From: Streptomyces sp. HmicA12
GTDB taxonomy: Bacteria; Actinomycetota; Actinomycetes; Streptomycetales; Streptomycetaceae
Assembly: GCF_000373565.1 (NCBI RefSeq)
Contig: NZ_KB891816.1
Coordinates: 1-64,000 of the forward strand
Length of the DNA stretch: 64,000 bases
Direction: 5' to 3'
A model generated the notes under the pieces. It searched no databases, had not been told where the DNA came from, and saw nothing but the letters and a program-made list of their open reading frames with translations. A program made the translations under genes and the position numbers. Shown here piece by piece: positions 31,589-41,330 of this stretch (position 1 is its first letter; the number at the start of each line of letters is the position of its first letter).

Positions 31589-32514
31589 CGGGCCCGCGCT
31601 CCTTCGATGTCCTGGACGCCCTCGACGCCCTCGAACAGGTCCTTCTCGTACGCCGATCCGGGCTCGCCGCGCACCAACTCGTAGTACTCGATGTCGAACA
31701 GCGGCTGGGCGAGCCCGTTGGACAGCGCGAACACCGTGCCCCCGTCCGCGACGTCCACCTGGGTGGCGTGCGCACGCATCGCGGCCGCCTTGCGCTCCAG
31801 GTACGGCCGTCCGTCGATCTCGGCGGTGATCCGCTCGTCGTCGACGACTCCCGGTACGTCGCCGACGGCCGCGACGGCGGCGAAGGGCGCGGGGTCCAGC
31901 CGCCGGAACCTCTCCCTGACACTCCGGAACTTCTCTTCGACGACCGTCCGGGGCACCCGGTTCCAGTAGATCTTGGAGATCGTGTGCGGATCTCCGAGGT
32001 CGCGCCGGAAGGCGGGCTCCGCGGCGAGTTCGGCGGCGCGCATGGCGACGCGGTGCGCCTGGATGTGGTCGGGGTGGCCGTAGCCGCCGTCCGGGTCGTA
32101 CGTGACGAGGACCTGCGGCCGGACCTCGCGGACGACGGCGACCAGCTGGGCCGCGGCCTCGTCCAGGTCGGTGGACCAGAAGGCGCCCGCCCGCTCGTTC
32201 TGCTCGACGCCCATCATCCCGGAGTCGCGGAAGCGGCCGGGGCCGCCGAGGAAGCGGTGGTCGGTGACGCCCAGTTCCTTCATGGCGGCGGCCAACTCAC
32301 CGATACGGTGCGGGCCGAGGAGATTCTCACGGTCTGGAGCGAGATGGGCCAGTTCGTCCGGAATGACCTCACCCTCTTCACCGAGGGTGCAGGTCACGAG
32401 CGTGACGTGGGCTCCGTCGGCGGCGTACTTGGCCATCGTGGCGCCATTGTTGATCGACTCGTCGTCGGGGTGCGCGTGCACGAGGAGCAGACGCCGGCCG
32501 GGCAGTTCGGTCAT
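31585..32514 (-). CDS. mshB: N-acetyl-GlcN-inositol deacetylase (mycothiol synthesis)
   Basis: 309 residues of the LmbE/PIG-L zinc deacetylases. It removes the acetyl group from GlcNAc-Ins, the second committed step to mycothiol, the main thiol of actinobacteria. AHPDDE at residues 14-19 supplies His15, the catalytic Asp17 and Asp18; HPDHI supplies the third zinc ligand. YDPDGGYGHPDH and the conserved TLGEEGEVI are typical of MshB. TAGGCT lies seven bases before the ATG, so the transcript is probably leaderless. Confidence 0.93.
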   Translation of the reverse strand: MTELPGRRLLLVHAHPDDESINNGATMAKYAADGAHVTLVTCTLGEEGEVIPDELAHLAPDRENLLGPHRIGELAAAMKELGVTDHRFLGGPGRFRDSGMMGVEQNERAGAFWSTDLDEAAAQLVAVVREVRPQVLVTYDPDGGYGHPDHIQAHRVAMRAAELAAEPAFRRDLGDPHTISKIYWNRVPRTVVEEKFRSVRERFRRLDPAPFAAVAAVGDVPGVVDDERITAEIDGRPYLERKAAAMRAHATQVDVADGGTVFALSNGLAQPLFDIEYYELVRGEPGSAYEKDLFEGVEGVQDIEGARAR

Positions 32515-32521
32515 GTGCCCC

Positions 32522-32527
32522 AGCCTA
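32522..32527 (-). promoter_or_regulatory. -10 element (TAGGCT) of the leaderless mshB promoter
   Basis: TAGGCT on the - strand ends seven bases before the mshB ATG; no ribosome site is present. It lies between mshB and the small membrane-protein gene upstream. Confidence 0.5.
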
Positions 32528-32538
32528 GGACTTCACCC

Positions 32539-32733
32539 CTAGAAGTTGATGCCGCCGACCATGTCCGCGACGTTCGTGGTGAGCTGCTTGATGGTCGGAG
32601 CCATGGAGGAGCTCGCCAGGTAGAAGCCGAGGAGCACGCAGACCACCGCGTGTCCGGCCTTCAACCCCGACTTCTTGATCAGGATGAAGACGATGATCGC
32701 GAACAGCACCACGGCCGAGATCGAGAGTGCCAC
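32539..32733 (-). CDS. Small single- or two-helix membrane protein
   Basis: 64 residues from a GTG with GGAGGAGG eight bases upstream. ALSISAVVLFAIIVFILIKK is a clear membrane helix. HAVVCVLLGFYLASSSMAP is a second, weaker one, and the tail reads IKQLTTNVADMVGGINF. Similar 60-70 residue proteins recur in Streptomyces genomes with no known function. It lies just upstream of mshB on the same strand. Confidence 0.65.
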   Translation of the reverse strand: MALSISAVVLFAIIVFILIKKSGLKAGHAVVCVLLGFYLASSSMAPTIKQLTTNVADMVGGINF

Positions 32734-32884
32734 AGCGGTCCTCCTCCAAGGTGATCCGGTCGCCACAGGTCGCCGATGGGTTGGTACCCACGGAGCGCTA
32801 CGAATCATAACTATCCGTCGTCGCGCATGAGTCGCCGCCAGGGGGCACCGGAAGCACGAGGGGGCGCATGCCCGACGCGCGCCC

Positions 32885-32890
32885 TACGCT
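32885..32890 (+). promoter_or_regulatory. -10 element (TACGCT) of a probable leaderless promoter
   Basis: TACGCT, then six bases, then the ATG of the S9 peptidase gene. The hexamer and spacing are identical to those at 3601. Confidence 0.5.
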
Positions 32891-32896
32891 TCGGGG

Positions 32897-35029
32897 ATGA
32901 CCACCGAGACCGAGACGTCCGCCCCTCCGTTGTCCTTTCCGCGTCAGCACGCGCGCACCCAACGCTTCACGCTGGGCGCGCCGCGCGCGTTCACGGTGGC
33001 GCCGGACGGCGAGCGCGTCGTCTTCCTGCGCTCCTCGTCCGGCACCGACCGGGCGAACGCCCTGTGGGTGCTCGATGTGACGAGCGGCCAGGAGCGCGCG
33101 GCGGCCGACCCGGCGGCGCTGCTCGGCGGCGCGACCGAGAACCTGTCGGCCGCGGAGCGGGCCCGGCGCGAGCGCAGCCGCGAGGGCGGCGCGGGCATCG
33201 TCGGCTACGCCACGGACGCGGCGGCGGAGTTGGCGGCGTTCGCCCTCTCGGGCCGTCTGTTCACCGCCGAGCTGCGCGCGGGCACCACCCGTGAACTGGC
33301 CGTTCCCGGGCCGGTCATCGACCCGCGCCCCTCCCCCGACGGCCGGCACATCGCGTACGTCGCGCGGGGCGCGCTGCGGGTCGTCGGCGCGGAGGGCGGG
33401 GACGACCGGGCGCTCGCGACCCCCGAGTCGGAGACCGTCACCTACGGCCTGGCGGAGTTCATCGCGGCCGAGGAGATGTCCCGCTACCGCGGCTACTGGT
33501 GGTCGCCCGACTCGGACCGGCTGCTCGTGGCCCGCGCCGACGACGCCGACGTGCGCCGCTGGTGGATCGCCGACCCGGCGCACCCGGACCGCGAGCCGGC
33601 CCGCAACGCCTACCCGGCGGCCGGCACCCCCAACGCGGACGTGCGCCTCTTCTCGTACGCGCTCGACGGCACCCGCGCAGAGATCACCTGGAACCGCGCC
33701 GCGTACCCGTACCTGGCCCGGGTGCACTGGTCGGCGGACGGTGCCCCGCTGATCCTGGTCCAGGCCCGTGACCAGCTCAGCGCGCTGTACCTGGCGGTGG
33801 ACCCGGACACCGGCGCGACCCGGATGGTGCACGCCGACGAGGACGACCAGTGGCTGGAGCTGCTGCCCGGCGTGCCGTGCTGGTCGCCGAGCGGGCAGCT
33901 GGTGCGGATCGCCGACGAGGGTGGCGCGCGGGTCCTCGCGGTAGGCGAACGGCCGCTCACCGGGCCGCAGTTGCACGTCCGCGCCGTCCTGGACGTCGGC
34001 GCGAGCGACGTGCTGATCTCGGCGTCGGCGGGCGCGGACGCGGAGGCGCCGGAGACCGGCGAGATCCACGTCTACCGCGTCAACGAGCTCGGCGTGCAGC
34101 GCCTGACCGGCGAACCCGGCGTGCACTCCGCGATCCGCTCCGGCGATGTCACGGTCCTCGTCTCGGCAACCCTCGACTCCCCCGGCGCACGGGTGCGCGT
34201 GGAGCGCGAGGGCAAGCACGTCGCCGAGATCTCCTCACACGCGCAGGCTCCCGTGCTCACCCCGCGGGTGACGCTGGCGGAGGCGGCCGGCATTCCGTGC
34301 GCCGTCCTGCTCCCCTCCTCGTACGCGGAGGGGGACGGGCCGCTGCCGGTCCTGATGGATCCGTACGGCGGCCCGCACGGGCAGCGCGTCATGGCGGCGC
34401 ACAACCCGTATCTGACGTCCCAGTGGTTCGCCGACCAGGGCTTCGCGGTGATCGTCGCGGACGGGCGCGGCACCCCGGGCGTCTCGCCCGGCCGGGAGAA
34501 GTCGATCCGCGGCGACTTCACGGTGACGCTGGACGACCAGGTCACGGCGCTGCACGCGCTGGCCGACCGCTTCCCGCTCGACCTGTCCAAGGTGGCGATG
34601 CGCGGCTGGAGCTACGGCGGCTATCTGTCGGCGCTCGCCGTGCTGCGGCGGCCCGACGTCTTCCACGCGGGCGTCGCGGGGGCGCCGGTGACGGACTGGC
34701 GGCTGTACGACACCCACTACACGGAGCGTTACCTGGGCGATCCGGCGGCGACCCCGGAGACGTACGCGAAGAGTTCGCTGGTGACGGACGACGGGCTGTC
34801 GGAGCCGGCGGATCAGCACCGGCCGATGCTGATCGTGCACGGGCTCGCGGACGACAACGTCGTGGTCGCGCACGCGCTGCGGTTGAGCTCGGCTCTGCTG
34901 GCGGACGGGCGGCCGCACGAGGTGCTGCCGCTGTCCGGGGTGACCCACATGACGCCGCAGGAGCAGGTCGCGGAGAACCTGTTGCTGCTTCAGGTGGACT
35001 TCCTGAAGCGGTCGTTGGGGCTGGGATAG
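32897..35029 (+). CDS. S9-family prolyl oligopeptidase / dipeptidyl aminopeptidase
   Basis: 710 residues, no signal peptide. A beta-propeller region (about 40-430) includes the DPP IV-type N-terminus-binding segment EFIAAEEMSRYRGYWWSPDS, with the paired Glu that binds substrate amino ends. The alpha/beta-hydrolase domain has Ser572 (RGWSYGGY), Asp652/653 (HGLADDNVV) and His684 (GVTHMTP). It should cleave dipeptides, probably after Pro or Ala, in the cytoplasm. The genes that follow encode three oligopeptide importers, so it may process imported peptides, although it has its own promoter and terminator. Confidence 0.92.
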   Translation: MTTETETSAPPLSFPRQHARTQRFTLGAPRAFTVAPDGERVVFLRSSSGTDRANALWVLDVTSGQERAAADPAALLGGATENLSAAERARRERSREGGAGIVGYATDAAAELAAFALSGRLFTAELRAGTTRELAVPGPVIDPRPSPDGRHIAYVARGALRVVGAEGGDDRALATPESETVTYGLAEFIAAEEMSRYRGYWWSPDSDRLLVARADDADVRRWWIADPAHPDREPARNAYPAAGTPNADVRLFSYALDGTRAEITWNRAAYPYLARVHWSADGAPLILVQARDQLSALYLAVDPDTGATRMVHADEDDQWLELLPGVPCWSPSGQLVRIADEGGARVLAVGERPLTGPQLHVRAVLDVGASDVLISASAGADAEAPETGEIHVYRVNELGVQRLTGEPGVHSAIRSGDVTVLVSATLDSPGARVRVEREGKHVAEISSHAQAPVLTPRVTLAEAAGIPCAVLLPSSYAEGDGPLPVLMDPYGGPHGQRVMAAHNPYLTSQWFADQGFAVIVADGRGTPGVSPGREKSIRGDFTVTLDDQVTALHALADRFPLDLSKVAMRGWSYGGYLSALAVLRRPDVFHAGVAGAPVTDWRLYDTHYTERYLGDPAATPETYAKSSLVTDDGLSEPADQHRPMLIVHGLADDNVVVAHALRLSSALLADGRPHEVLPLSGVTHMTPQEQVAENLLLLQVDFLKRSLGLG

Positions 35030-35032
35030 GCA

Positions 35033-35070
35033 ACCGGGGCTGGAGCGACATGGCGCGCTCCAGCCCCGGT
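35033..35070. terminator. Terminator after the S9 peptidase gene, 15-bp stem
   Basis: ACCGGGGCTGGAGCG pairs perfectly with CGCTCCAGCCCCGGT across eight bases. It begins three bases after the peptidase stop and may also serve the convergent dpp operon 1. Confidence 0.8.
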
Positions 35071-35111
35071 CTACGGCACCCGCACGGCCGTACGTGGAAT
35101 ACCTTGGCCCG

Positions 35112-35123
35112 TCCGTATATCGG
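35112..35123. repeat. 12-mer TCCGTATATCGG, copy at the 3' end of dpp operon 1
   Basis: The same A+T-centred 12-mer recurs at 41096-41107, in the promoter region at the other end of dpp operon 1. See findings. Confidence 0.5.
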
Positions 35124-35178
35124 TGCCGGGTCGGTCAAGTTGCCTGCGTGTAAAGGAGTTACCGGGATCAAACCGGCA

Positions 35179-36319
35179 CTACTCGGACGGCACGACCTGC
35201 TTCTCCTCCGCGAAATGACACGCCGACGGATGCGCCGTGGGACCCGTGTCACCGCGGAAGACCGCCGGGACCGCGAGCAGCGGAACCTCCTCCTCGCACC
35301 GCTTCTGCGCCTTCCAGCAGCGGGTGCGGAAGCGGCAGCCCGAGGGCGGGTTCGCGGGCGAGGGGACGTCACCGGCGAGCAGGATGCGCTCGCGGTGTTC
35401 GCGGGCCGCGGGGTCCGGGACCGGGACGGCGGAGAGCAGCGCCTGTGTGTAGGGATGCGTCGGATGGTCGTAGATCTCGGCGTCACTGCCGACCTCCACG
35501 ATGCGGCCCAGGTACATGACGCCGACCCGGTCGGAGATGTGCCGGACGATCGAGAGGTCGTGGGCGATGAACACGTACGACAGATTGAACTCGTTCTGCA
35601 GGCGGTCCAGCAGGTTGACCACCTGCGCCTGCACCGAGACGTCGAGCGCGGAGACCGGTTCGTCGGCGACGATGATCTCGGGGCGCAGCGCCAACCCCCG
35701 TGCGATGCCGATGCGTTGACGCTGGCCGCCGGAGAACTGGTGCGGGTAGCGGTTGATGTACTCGGGGTTGAGCCCGACCACGTCGAGCAGTTCCTGGACC
35801 CGCTTGCGCCGGTCGCCCTTGGGGGCCACCTCGGGGTGGATCTCGTACGGCTCGCCGATGATGTCGCCCACCGTCATACGGGGGTTGAGCGAGGTGTACG
35901 GGTCCTGGAAGACCATCTGGATGTTGCGGCGGACGGCCTTGAGGGCGCGGCCGGACAGCGTCGTGATGTCCTCGCCCTTGTACTTGATGGCGCCCGCGGT
36001 CGGGCGCTCCAGGTTCACCAGCATCTTGGCGACGGTGGACTTGCCGCAGCCGGACTCGCCGACGATGCCGAGCGTCTCCCCCTGGCCGAGGTCGAAGTCG
36101 ACGCCGTCGACGGCCTTGACCGCGCCGACCTGCTTCTTGATCAGGATGCCCTGGGTGAGGGGGTAGTGCTTGACCAGCCCCCGCACCTCCAGGATCGGTT
36201 CGTGGCCGGACGCCGAGCCGTTCCTCGCGTACGCGGACTCGGCCTGCGACTGGTGGAGAAGGTGCTCGGCGATCTCGCCCTCGCGCCTCAGGTGGTCCTT
36301 GCTGACGTGTCCGCCGCCT

Positions 36320-36333
<14 letters not shown>
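35179..36333 (-). CDS. Oligopeptide ABC transporter ATPase DppF/OppF, operon 1
   Basis: 384 residues. Walker A GESGCGKST, Q-loop MVFQDPYTSLNP, signature FSGGQRQRIGIAR, Walker B EIIVADEPVSALD and an oligopeptide-type C-terminal Cys region (GCRFRTRCWKAQKRC plus Cys in PSACHF) that in family members can bind an iron-sulfur cluster. AAGGAG lies before the ATG. The first about 40 residues are variable. The start overlaps the DppD gene end by 14 bp. It energises peptide import with DppD. It is closely similar in sequence to the ATPase at 48318. Confidence 0.92.
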
Positions 36334-37303
<970 letters not shown>

Positions 37304-37308
37304 GGGCG

Positions 37309-38301
37309 CTACCTCAGCTTCGGGTCGAGGGCGTCGCGCACCGCGTCGCCGAGCATGATGAACGCCAGGACCGTGATCGCGAGGGCGCCGGACGGCCACA
37401 GCAGCGCGTGCGGGGCGTTGCGGATGTTCGCGGACGCCGACGAGATGTCGATGCCCCAGCTGACGGCGGGCGGCTTCAGACCGACGCCGAGGTACGAGAG
37501 CGTCGCCTCCAGGGCGATGTACGTACCGAGGGCGATCGTCGCGACGACGATGACCGGTGCGACCGCGTTCGGTGTGATGTGCCGCAGCAGCATCCGGGAG
37601 TTGGAGGCACCGAGCGCCCGCGCCGCCTGGACGTAGTCGTTCTGTTTGGCGGTGATGACCGCGCCGCGCGCGATGCGGGAGATCTGCGGCCAGCCGAGCA
37701 GCACCATGAACCCGATGACCGGCCAGACGGTGTTGCTGCTGACGACCGACAGGAGCACCAGGCCGCCGAGGACGACGGGGATCGCGAAGAAGATGTCGGT
37801 GATGCGGGACAGGATCGAGTCCCAGAACCCGCCGAAGAACCCGGCGAGGCCGCCGAGGACCGAGCCGAGGAGCGCGACGCCGACCGTGGCGCAGACGCCG
37901 ACGGTGATGGAGTTGCGGGCGCCGTACACGGTGCGGGTGTAGACGTCGCAGCCCTGGCCGTCGAAGCCGAAGGGGTGGCCCGACTCGGAACCCTGCTGAC
38001 GCTTGGACAGGTCGCAGGAGAGCGGGTTGCCGGACGCGATCAGCTGCGGCCAGATCGAGATGATCACCAGGAAGAGGATGACCAGGGCCGAGATGATGAA
38101 GATCGGGTTGCGGCGCAGGTCCCGCCAGGCGTCGGACCACAGGCTGCGGGGCTTGCCCGCCGGGCCGCCCGCGGAGCCGCCCGGCCGGCCCTGCACGGTC
38201 GCGCCCTCGCTGGTGGCGAGGTCCATCGCGCCGCCCATGCCGGTCGCGGCGATGGCACCGTCGTCGGGTGTGCGCCCGTCGGGTGCGTGCGGTTCAGGCA
38301 T
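37309..38301 (-). CDS. Oligopeptide ABC transporter permease DppC, operon 1
   Basis: 330 residues. A 50-residue polar N-terminus and the OppC N-terminal segment (WSDAWRDLRRNPIFI) precede six membrane helices. The EAA coupling loop (VQAARALGASNSRMLLRHITPN cut to its core) contacts the ATPases. The C-terminus GDAVRDALDPKLR is typical. The periplasmic loop after helix 1 has a Cys pair about 25 residues apart (SCDLSKR, GQGCDVY) that could form a disulfide. It overlaps dppB by 8 bp. Confidence 0.92.
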   Translation of the reverse strand: MPEPHAPDGRTPDDGAIAATGMGGAMDLATSEGATVQGRPGGSAGGPAGKPRSLWSDAWRDLRRNPIFIISALVILFLVIISIWPQLIASGNPLSCDLSKRQQGSESGHPFGFDGQGCDVYTRTVYGARNSITVGVCATVGVALLGSVLGGLAGFFGGFWDSILSRITDIFFAIPVVLGGLVLLSVVSSNTVWPVIGFMVLLGWPQISRIARGAVITAKQNDYVQAARALGASNSRMLLRHITPNAVAPVIVVATIALGTYIALEATLSYLGVGLKPPAVSWGIDISSASANIRNAPHALLWPSGALAITVLAFIMLGDAVRDALDPKLR

Positions 38302-39217
38302 AGCGGATCCTCGGGTCGAGTACGGCGTACAGGAGGTCGACGATCAGGTTCACCGCGAGGAAGACCAGCACGAGGATCGTCACGAAGCCGACCACGGTCT
38401 GGGTGTTCTGGCGCAGGATGCCCTGGTAGAGCTGGTAGCCGACGCCGTGGATGTTGAAGATGCGCTCGGTGACGATCGCGCCGCCCATCAGGGCGCCGAC
38501 GTCGGCGCCGATGAAGGTGACCACGGGGATCAGCGAGTTGCGCAGCAGGTGCCGGGTGATGACGCGGCGCCGGGGCAGGCCCTTGGCGACGGCGGTGCGC
38601 ACGTAGTCGGCCCGCTTGTTCTCCGCGATGGACGTCCGGGTCAGCCGGGTCACGTACGCGAGGGAGACCGAGGCGAGGACCAGACCGGGCACGATCAGCT
38701 CGCTGAAGGTCGCCTCCGTGGACACCGCCGGTTCGATCCAGCCCCACTTGACGCCGAGCAGCAGCTGCAGCAGCAGACCGGTGACGAACGTCGGGACGGA
38801 GATGACGACGAGGGTCAGCAGCAGCACTGTCGTGTCGATGGGACGCCCGCGCTTGAGGCCGGTGATGACGCCGAGCGTGATGCCGACGACGATCTCGAAG
38901 AGGATCGCCACGATGGTCAGCCGGATGGTGACGGGGAACGCGGTCGCCATCAGCTCGGTGACCTTCTGGCCGTTGAACGCCGTACCGAAGTCGCCGGTGA
39001 AGACGTTCCCCATGTACGTCAGGTATTGCTGCCACACCGGCTTGTCGAGGCCGAACTCCTTCGACAGCTGGGCCTTGGTGGCGGGGTCGCAGGCCTTGTC
39101 GCCGCACAACCCGGCGATGGGGTCGCCCATCACGTTGACCATGAGGAAGATCAGCAGCGTCGCGCCGATGAAGACCGGGATCATCTGCAACAGGCGCCGG
39201 ATCACATAACGTCCCAT
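38294..39217 (-). CDS. Oligopeptide ABC transporter permease DppB, operon 1
   Basis: 307 residues, six membrane helices, starting MGRYVIRRLLQMIPVFIG. The EAA loop is DYVRTAVAKGLPRRRVITRH, and the C-terminus LYAVLDPRIRYA is the standard DppB ending. The loop after helix 1 contains LCGDKACDP, a Cys pair absent from the DppB of operon 2. It is preceded by a strong hairpin that separates it from the binding-protein gene, and it is coupled to dppC by overlap. Confidence 0.92.
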   Translation of the reverse strand: MGRYVIRRLLQMIPVFIGATLLIFLMVNVMGDPIAGLCGDKACDPATKAQLSKEFGLDKPVWQQYLTYMGNVFTGDFGTAFNGQKVTELMATAFPVTIRLTIVAILFEIVVGITLGVITGLKRGRPIDTTVLLLTLVVISVPTFVTGLLLQLLLGVKWGWIEPAVSTEATFSELIVPGLVLASVSLAYVTRLTRTSIAENKRADYVRTAVAKGLPRRRVITRHLLRNSLIPVVTFIGADVGALMGGAIVTERIFNIHGVGYQLYQGILRQNTQTVVGFVTILVLVFLAVNLIVDLLYAVLDPRIRYA

Positions 39218-39248
39218 GAGGACTCCGGTTCCGATTCAGCGGGGCGGC

Positions 39249-39291
39249 GGGAGCGGCGGTGGGCCGGAGACCGGCCGGGACCGCCGCTCCC
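39249..39291 (-). terminator. Intercistronic hairpin between dppA and dppB, operon 1
   Basis: GGGAGCGGCGGT and its complement enclose a second small stem (GGCCGG/CCGGCC). It sits seven bases after the binding-protein stop, with dppB starting 32 bases further on. Such hairpins usually stabilise or terminate most of the upstream message so that the binding protein is made in excess. Confidence 0.7.
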
Positions 39292-39297
39292 CGGGCG

Positions 39298-40929
39298 TCA
39301 GTTGACCTTGATCTCGTTGTAGACCGGAACGCTGAACGGGTTCAGCGCGACGTTCGAGACCTTGTCCGAGTAGCCGGCGCTGCCGTTCTGGTACCAGAGC
39401 GGAATGGCCGCCATGTTGTCCCGGACGACCTCCTGGGCCTGCTGGAACGTCTTGACCGCCTTGGCCTGGTCGGGCTCGGCGTTGGCCTTGTCCACGAGGG
39501 AGTCGAACTCCTTGTTGGACCAGTGGCCGTCGTTGGACGAGGCGTTGGTGTAGTACAGCGGCTGCAGGAAGTTCTGGATGAGCGGGTAGTCCATCTGCCA
39601 GCCGGCGCGGAACGGGCCCGTCATCTTCTTGTCGGTGATCTTGTTGCGGAAGTCGGCGAAGGTGCCGGTGGGGCTGCCGACGCACGCCTTGTCGTTGCCG
39701 AGGGCGTTGTTGATGGAGTTGCAGACCGCGTCGACCCACTCCTTGTGGCTGCCGGTGTCGGCGTTGTAGCCGATCGTCACCTGGCCGCCGGGGATGCCGC
39801 CGCCCTCCTTGACCAGCTTCTTGGCCTCGGTCGGGTTGTAGTCGCAGAACTCACCGCACAGACCCTCCTTGTAGCCGCCGTCCGCGCCGAGGACCGGCGA
39901 GGTCCAGTCGGTGGCCGGGGTACGGGTCTTCTCGAAGATGCTGTCGGTGATCTGCTTGCGGTTGATCGCCATCGACAGGCCCTTGCGCACCTTGTCGCTG
40001 TCCGCCTTGTTCCAGTCGGCGTCGTAGAACGGGAAGGCGAGCGTCTGGATGATGCCGGCGGGCGTGTTGATGTACCGGCCGTCGAGGTCCGTCTTCACGT
40101 TCTTGAGCTGCGCGGCGGGCACGTCGTCGACGAGGTCGAGGTTGCCGGCCGTCAGGTCGGTGTAGGCCGTGTTGTTGTCCGTGTAGACCTTGAGGTCCAC
40201 GCCGGAGTTCTGGGCCTTGTCGTCACCGGGGTACTCGTCCCACTTGCGCAGGGACATCTGGCTGCCCTTTTGGTACGAGTCCACGGTGTACGGGCCGTTG
40301 CCGATGGGCTTGCTCACGTAGGAGTCGTGGTCGTCGAAGAACACCTTGGGCAGCGGCGCGAAGGCCGCGTAGCCGAGCGTGTCGGGCCAGGTGGAGAACT
40401 TCTGGTTCAGCTTGACCGTGAAGGTGTTGTCGCCGGTGACCTTGAGGCCGGAGAGGGTGTCGGCGCTCTGCGAGCCGGAGTCCGGGTGGACCTTGTCGTA
40501 GCCGTCGATCTGGCCGAAGAAGTAGGCGTTCTTCTGGTTGTTCTTCAGGCTCGCGCCGTAGTTCCAGGCGTCGACGAAGGACTTCGCGGTGACCTTCTCG
40601 CCGTTGGAGAACGTCCAGCCCTTCTTCACGGTGATCGTGAAGTTCTGCGAGTCGGACGTGTCGATCTTCTCGGCGAGCATGTCCTCGGCCTTGCCCGACT
40701 TCGGGTTGTACCGCTTCAGGCCCCGGAAGATCATGTCCAGGACCTTGCCGCCCTGCACCTCGTTGGTGTTCGCGGGCTCCAGCGGGTTCTGCGGGTCACC
40801 CCAGGAGGAGCGCACGATCCCGGAACCGTCACCGCCGCCTCCGGAGTCGCCGCCGCCCCCACAGGCCGTCGCCGCGAGGGCTACGGCCACCGCACCAGCG
40901 GCCCACTTGGCGTGCGTGGCTCCACGCAT
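39298..40929 (-). CDS. Oligopeptide-binding lipoprotein DppA, operon 1
   Basis: 543 residues. The signal peptide ends at lipobox ATAC, with lipidated Cys23. A Gly/Ser linker leads to an SBP_bac_5 fold: GGKVLDMIFRGLKRYNP, WTFSNGEKVTAKSFVDAWNY, GPYTVDSYQKGSQMSLRK and the C-terminal FDSLVDKANAEPDQAKA. It captures peptides on the outer face for the DppBC channel. Two Cys pairs (GLCGEFCDY and VCNSINNALGNDKAC) may be disulfides. It shares the MRGA..AKW start and much of the body with the DppA at 52574. Confidence 0.92.
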   Translation of the reverse strand: MRGATHAKWAAGAVAVALAATACGGGGDSGGGGDGSGIVRSSWGDPQNPLEPANTNEVQGGKVLDMIFRGLKRYNPKSGKAEDMLAEKIDTSDSQNFTITVKKGWTFSNGEKVTAKSFVDAWNYGASLKNNQKNAYFFGQIDGYDKVHPDSGSQSADTLSGLKVTGDNTFTVKLNQKFSTWPDTLGYAAFAPLPKVFFDDHDSYVSKPIGNGPYTVDSYQKGSQMSLRKWDEYPGDDKAQNSGVDLKVYTDNNTAYTDLTAGNLDLVDDVPAAQLKNVKTDLDGRYINTPAGIIQTLAFPFYDADWNKADSDKVRKGLSMAINRKQITDSIFEKTRTPATDWTSPVLGADGGYKEGLCGEFCDYNPTEAKKLVKEGGGIPGGQVTIGYNADTGSHKEWVDAVCNSINNALGNDKACVGSPTGTFADFRNKITDKKMTGPFRAGWQMDYPLIQNFLQPLYYTNASSNDGHWSNKEFDSLVDKANAEPDQAKAVKTFQQAQEVVRDNMAAIPLWYQNGSAGYSDKVSNVALNPFSVPVYNEIKVN

Positions 40930-41330
40930 GGAGTGCCTCCTCTTTGCCAGTCACGTGACACGTACGCCCAAATATCGGCATATGTCGCGCGCAGCGCACT
41001 CCGGGATCGGCCAGATGGTGGGCGCGGGCGGCGTCAGCCCTGGGGCACCCCTTCGACGGCGGGGCGCACAGCGTACGCATAGCGAGACGCGAGTATCCGT
41101 ATATCGGACGGCCCGCCCCATACGTCCTCCGCTGTCCCAGTTATGCCTCGGGTAGCCCCATGCACCGGCAATCCCGGCCCCTACCGAACGCAAAGCCCAG
41201 GGCAAGGATTCAAAGGTGAACTCAAGACATCCAGAATTCATTGACCGTGCATCAAATGCCCTGAAAAGGTCCCGCTTAGCGCACCGGTAGACCCGTTAGC
41301 GCATATGGACCCCTCAGGGCCTGGAGCACC
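40930..41330. other. Divergent promoter region between dpp operon 1 and the bldK operon
   Basis: About 400 bases, A+T-richer than the flanks, no gene. Noted within it: CGGCATATGTCGC at 40976-40988, 47 bases before the dppA start; the 12-mer TCCGTATATCGG at 41096-41107; a TTGACC near 41240; and paired TTAGCGCA octamers at 41276 and 41296 just upstream of the bldKA ribosome site. It probably carries operators for both operons. Confidence 0.55.
41276..41303. promoter_or_regulatory. Direct repeat TTAGCGCA x2 at 20-bp spacing
   Basis: Octamers at 41276-41283 and 41296-41303 are two helical turns apart and lie 28-55 bases before the bldKA start codon. They could be a two-site operator on the bldK leader or promoter. 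Confidence 0.4.
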
